Both the position numbers and the translations under genes were made by a program. A stretch of DNA of 64,000 bases, taken from NCBI RefSeq assembly GCF_012273895.1, contig NC_052121.1, positions 1,054,001 to 1,118,000 on the forward strand, written 5' to 3'. Numbering within the stretch: the stretch's first letter is position 1; every line of letters begins with the position of its first letter. Of the stretch, positions 63,153 through 64,000 are shown piece after piece. The notes under the pieces are model-generated. The model worked only from the letters and a program-made list of their open reading frames with translations, was not told the origin of the DNA and searched no databases. Source of the DNA: Zerene cesonia. Taxonomy: Eukaryota; Arthropoda; Insecta; Lepidoptera; Pieridae.

Positions 63153-63471
63153 CTGGATGCACGGTTGGAAATAAGGCATATAATATAGTCTACATCATTG
63201 TACAACTATCATGGAACGAAAATACATCAAATTATTCGACGTACTATGGTTTCATGAATATGTACTATTTTAATGTATGTAGTGTATTCACAGAAATAAG
63301 ATTGTTCCACATAAAGAAAATAATGAAACAAATGTTGGTTAAAAAAAAAACACCTAAACAACTTACTATCGAACCACAATAATAATATACATATTAAAAA
63401 ATATTATACATTAACCGAAAATCTTTGTTCATATTGAACAGATAACACCTTATTTGAATTAGCGCCATCTA

Positions 63472-63551
63472 TCGGATTCATTTGATACTACTATATAAAT
63501 ATATGCCGTTGCTAACCATTCATTCTGGCGCCATCTAGCGTTACTCAAAGG
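63472..63551 (+). promoter_or_regulatory. pair of CTCF-like GCGCCATCTA words
   Basis: GCGCCATCTATCGG (63472-63485) and GCGCCATCTAGCGT (63538-63551) are direct repeats 66 bp apart. Each fits the CTCF core reverse complement at about 12 of 14 positions. They lie about 310 bp from a tRNA gene; both kinds of site can act as insulators. Inference only. Confidence 0.35.
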
Positions 63552-63859
63552 ATGTGCGTTTTGTTTCTTTTGATGTGCGAATTTAAACTATGCATTTTTT
63601 ATCTCTCAATTATCATTATTTGTTGCCGTAAATCATTATTTTTGGTAATTAATGAATTCTCTGATCGGCAATATTTAAGCTATATCTGTCATATGAATAC
63701 GTAATACATATATCAATGGAACTAAAAATATTCACTTTGATTTGTATTTTTCGTATGAGATAAAAAGAACACCCGATAATAATTTTTAATTGCACATATT
63801 ATTCAAAGCAAATATAATTGCCCTAAAACTATAACTGGAATTTCGCAATCGTAATCACA

Positions 63860-63931
63860 TCTTCGGTAGTATAGTGGTCAGTATCCCCGCCTGTCACGCG
63901 GGAGACCGGGGTTCGATTCCCCGCCGGAGAG
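63860..63931 (+). tRNA. tRNA-Asp (GTC)
   Basis: Identical over 72 nt to the copies at 61149 and 62085. A TTTT terminator follows after GATCTC. It lies inside an intron of hobbit in antisense orientation. Confidence 0.97.
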
Positions 63932-64000
63932 ATCTCTTTTACATTTTTTTTTTTTAACATTTATGACAACTAAGCATGTAACAAGCAACTTAATTCCAAC

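Larger units (their letters stand above)
63153..64000 (-). other. hobbit intron, partial (runs off right edge)
   Basis: AT-rich sequence with two CTCF-like words (63472, 63538) and a third tRNA-Asp on the opposite strand (63860). No exon was recognised before the window ends. Confidence 0.75.

Noticed and set aside
62910..63188. Several 74-92 codon ORFs in other frames
   Set aside because: Shadows of the GC-rich hobbit exon at 62932-63152, whose frame matches KIAA0100.
1..64000. CRISPR array, phage or bacterial-type operon
   Set aside because: No regularly spaced direct repeats with unique spacers and no clustered long ORFs; spliced animal genes and insect repeats explain the window.

Overview
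The window looks like a piece of a lepidopteran (moth or butterfly) nuclear chromosome. It is AT-rich, carries spliced exons with GT/AG borders, and is scattered with short interspersed elements of types common in Lepidoptera: non-autonomous Helitron-like elements (TC...CTAG/CTGG ends with a 3' hairpin), a tRNA-derived SINE and 3' ends of LINEs with (GATGAT)-type tails. No bacterial or viral gene organisation was seen. Lepidoptera is an inference from gene structure and repeat types; the species cannot be named from the sequence alone.

Two protein-coding genes are supported, both on the minus strand. The first occupies about positions 1-53520 and is the 5' part of an integrin alpha subunit gene. 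Coding exon 1 (53228-53376) gives a signal peptide and the mature start FNVDIPSRVVYTG. Exon 2 (28792-28949) and exon 3 (10648-10745) continue the N-terminal beta-propeller. Splice phases match across both junctions. Only 405 coding bases are spread over about 53 kb, because introns 1 and 2 are 24.3 kb and 18.0 kb and intron 3 runs off the left edge. A TATA-less initiator with a DPE-like element at the right spacing, and two short upstream ORFs, precede the start codon.

The second gene (from about 58.67 kb to beyond the right edge) is the 3' end of the BLTP2/KIAA0100/hobbit lipid-transfer protein gene. Six compact, GC-rich exons join in frame (63152 down to 58851), with a probable tiny last exon ending at 58674. 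Three identical tRNA-Asp(GTC) genes lie on the opposite strand in three different introns of this gene.

The rest is intron and intergenic DNA. It contains intact Helitron-like elements (565, 9171, 25005, 31062, 40769, 41423 and 61467), two SINE copies with perfect 15-bp target duplications (26618, 46522), two truncated LINE 3' ends with target duplications (31379, 33181), further repeat families, one degenerate tRNA-Leu-like sequence, several GC-rich islets that may be regulatory, and two assembly gaps (56884-57883, exactly 1000 N; 59765-60273, 509 N). No operon, CRISPR array, prophage or defence-type system was found. The most notable features are the extreme intron expansion of the integrin gene, the antisense tRNA-Asp copies inside hobbit, and the repeat-filled last intron of hobbit, which overlaps its apparent stop and polyadenylation signal.
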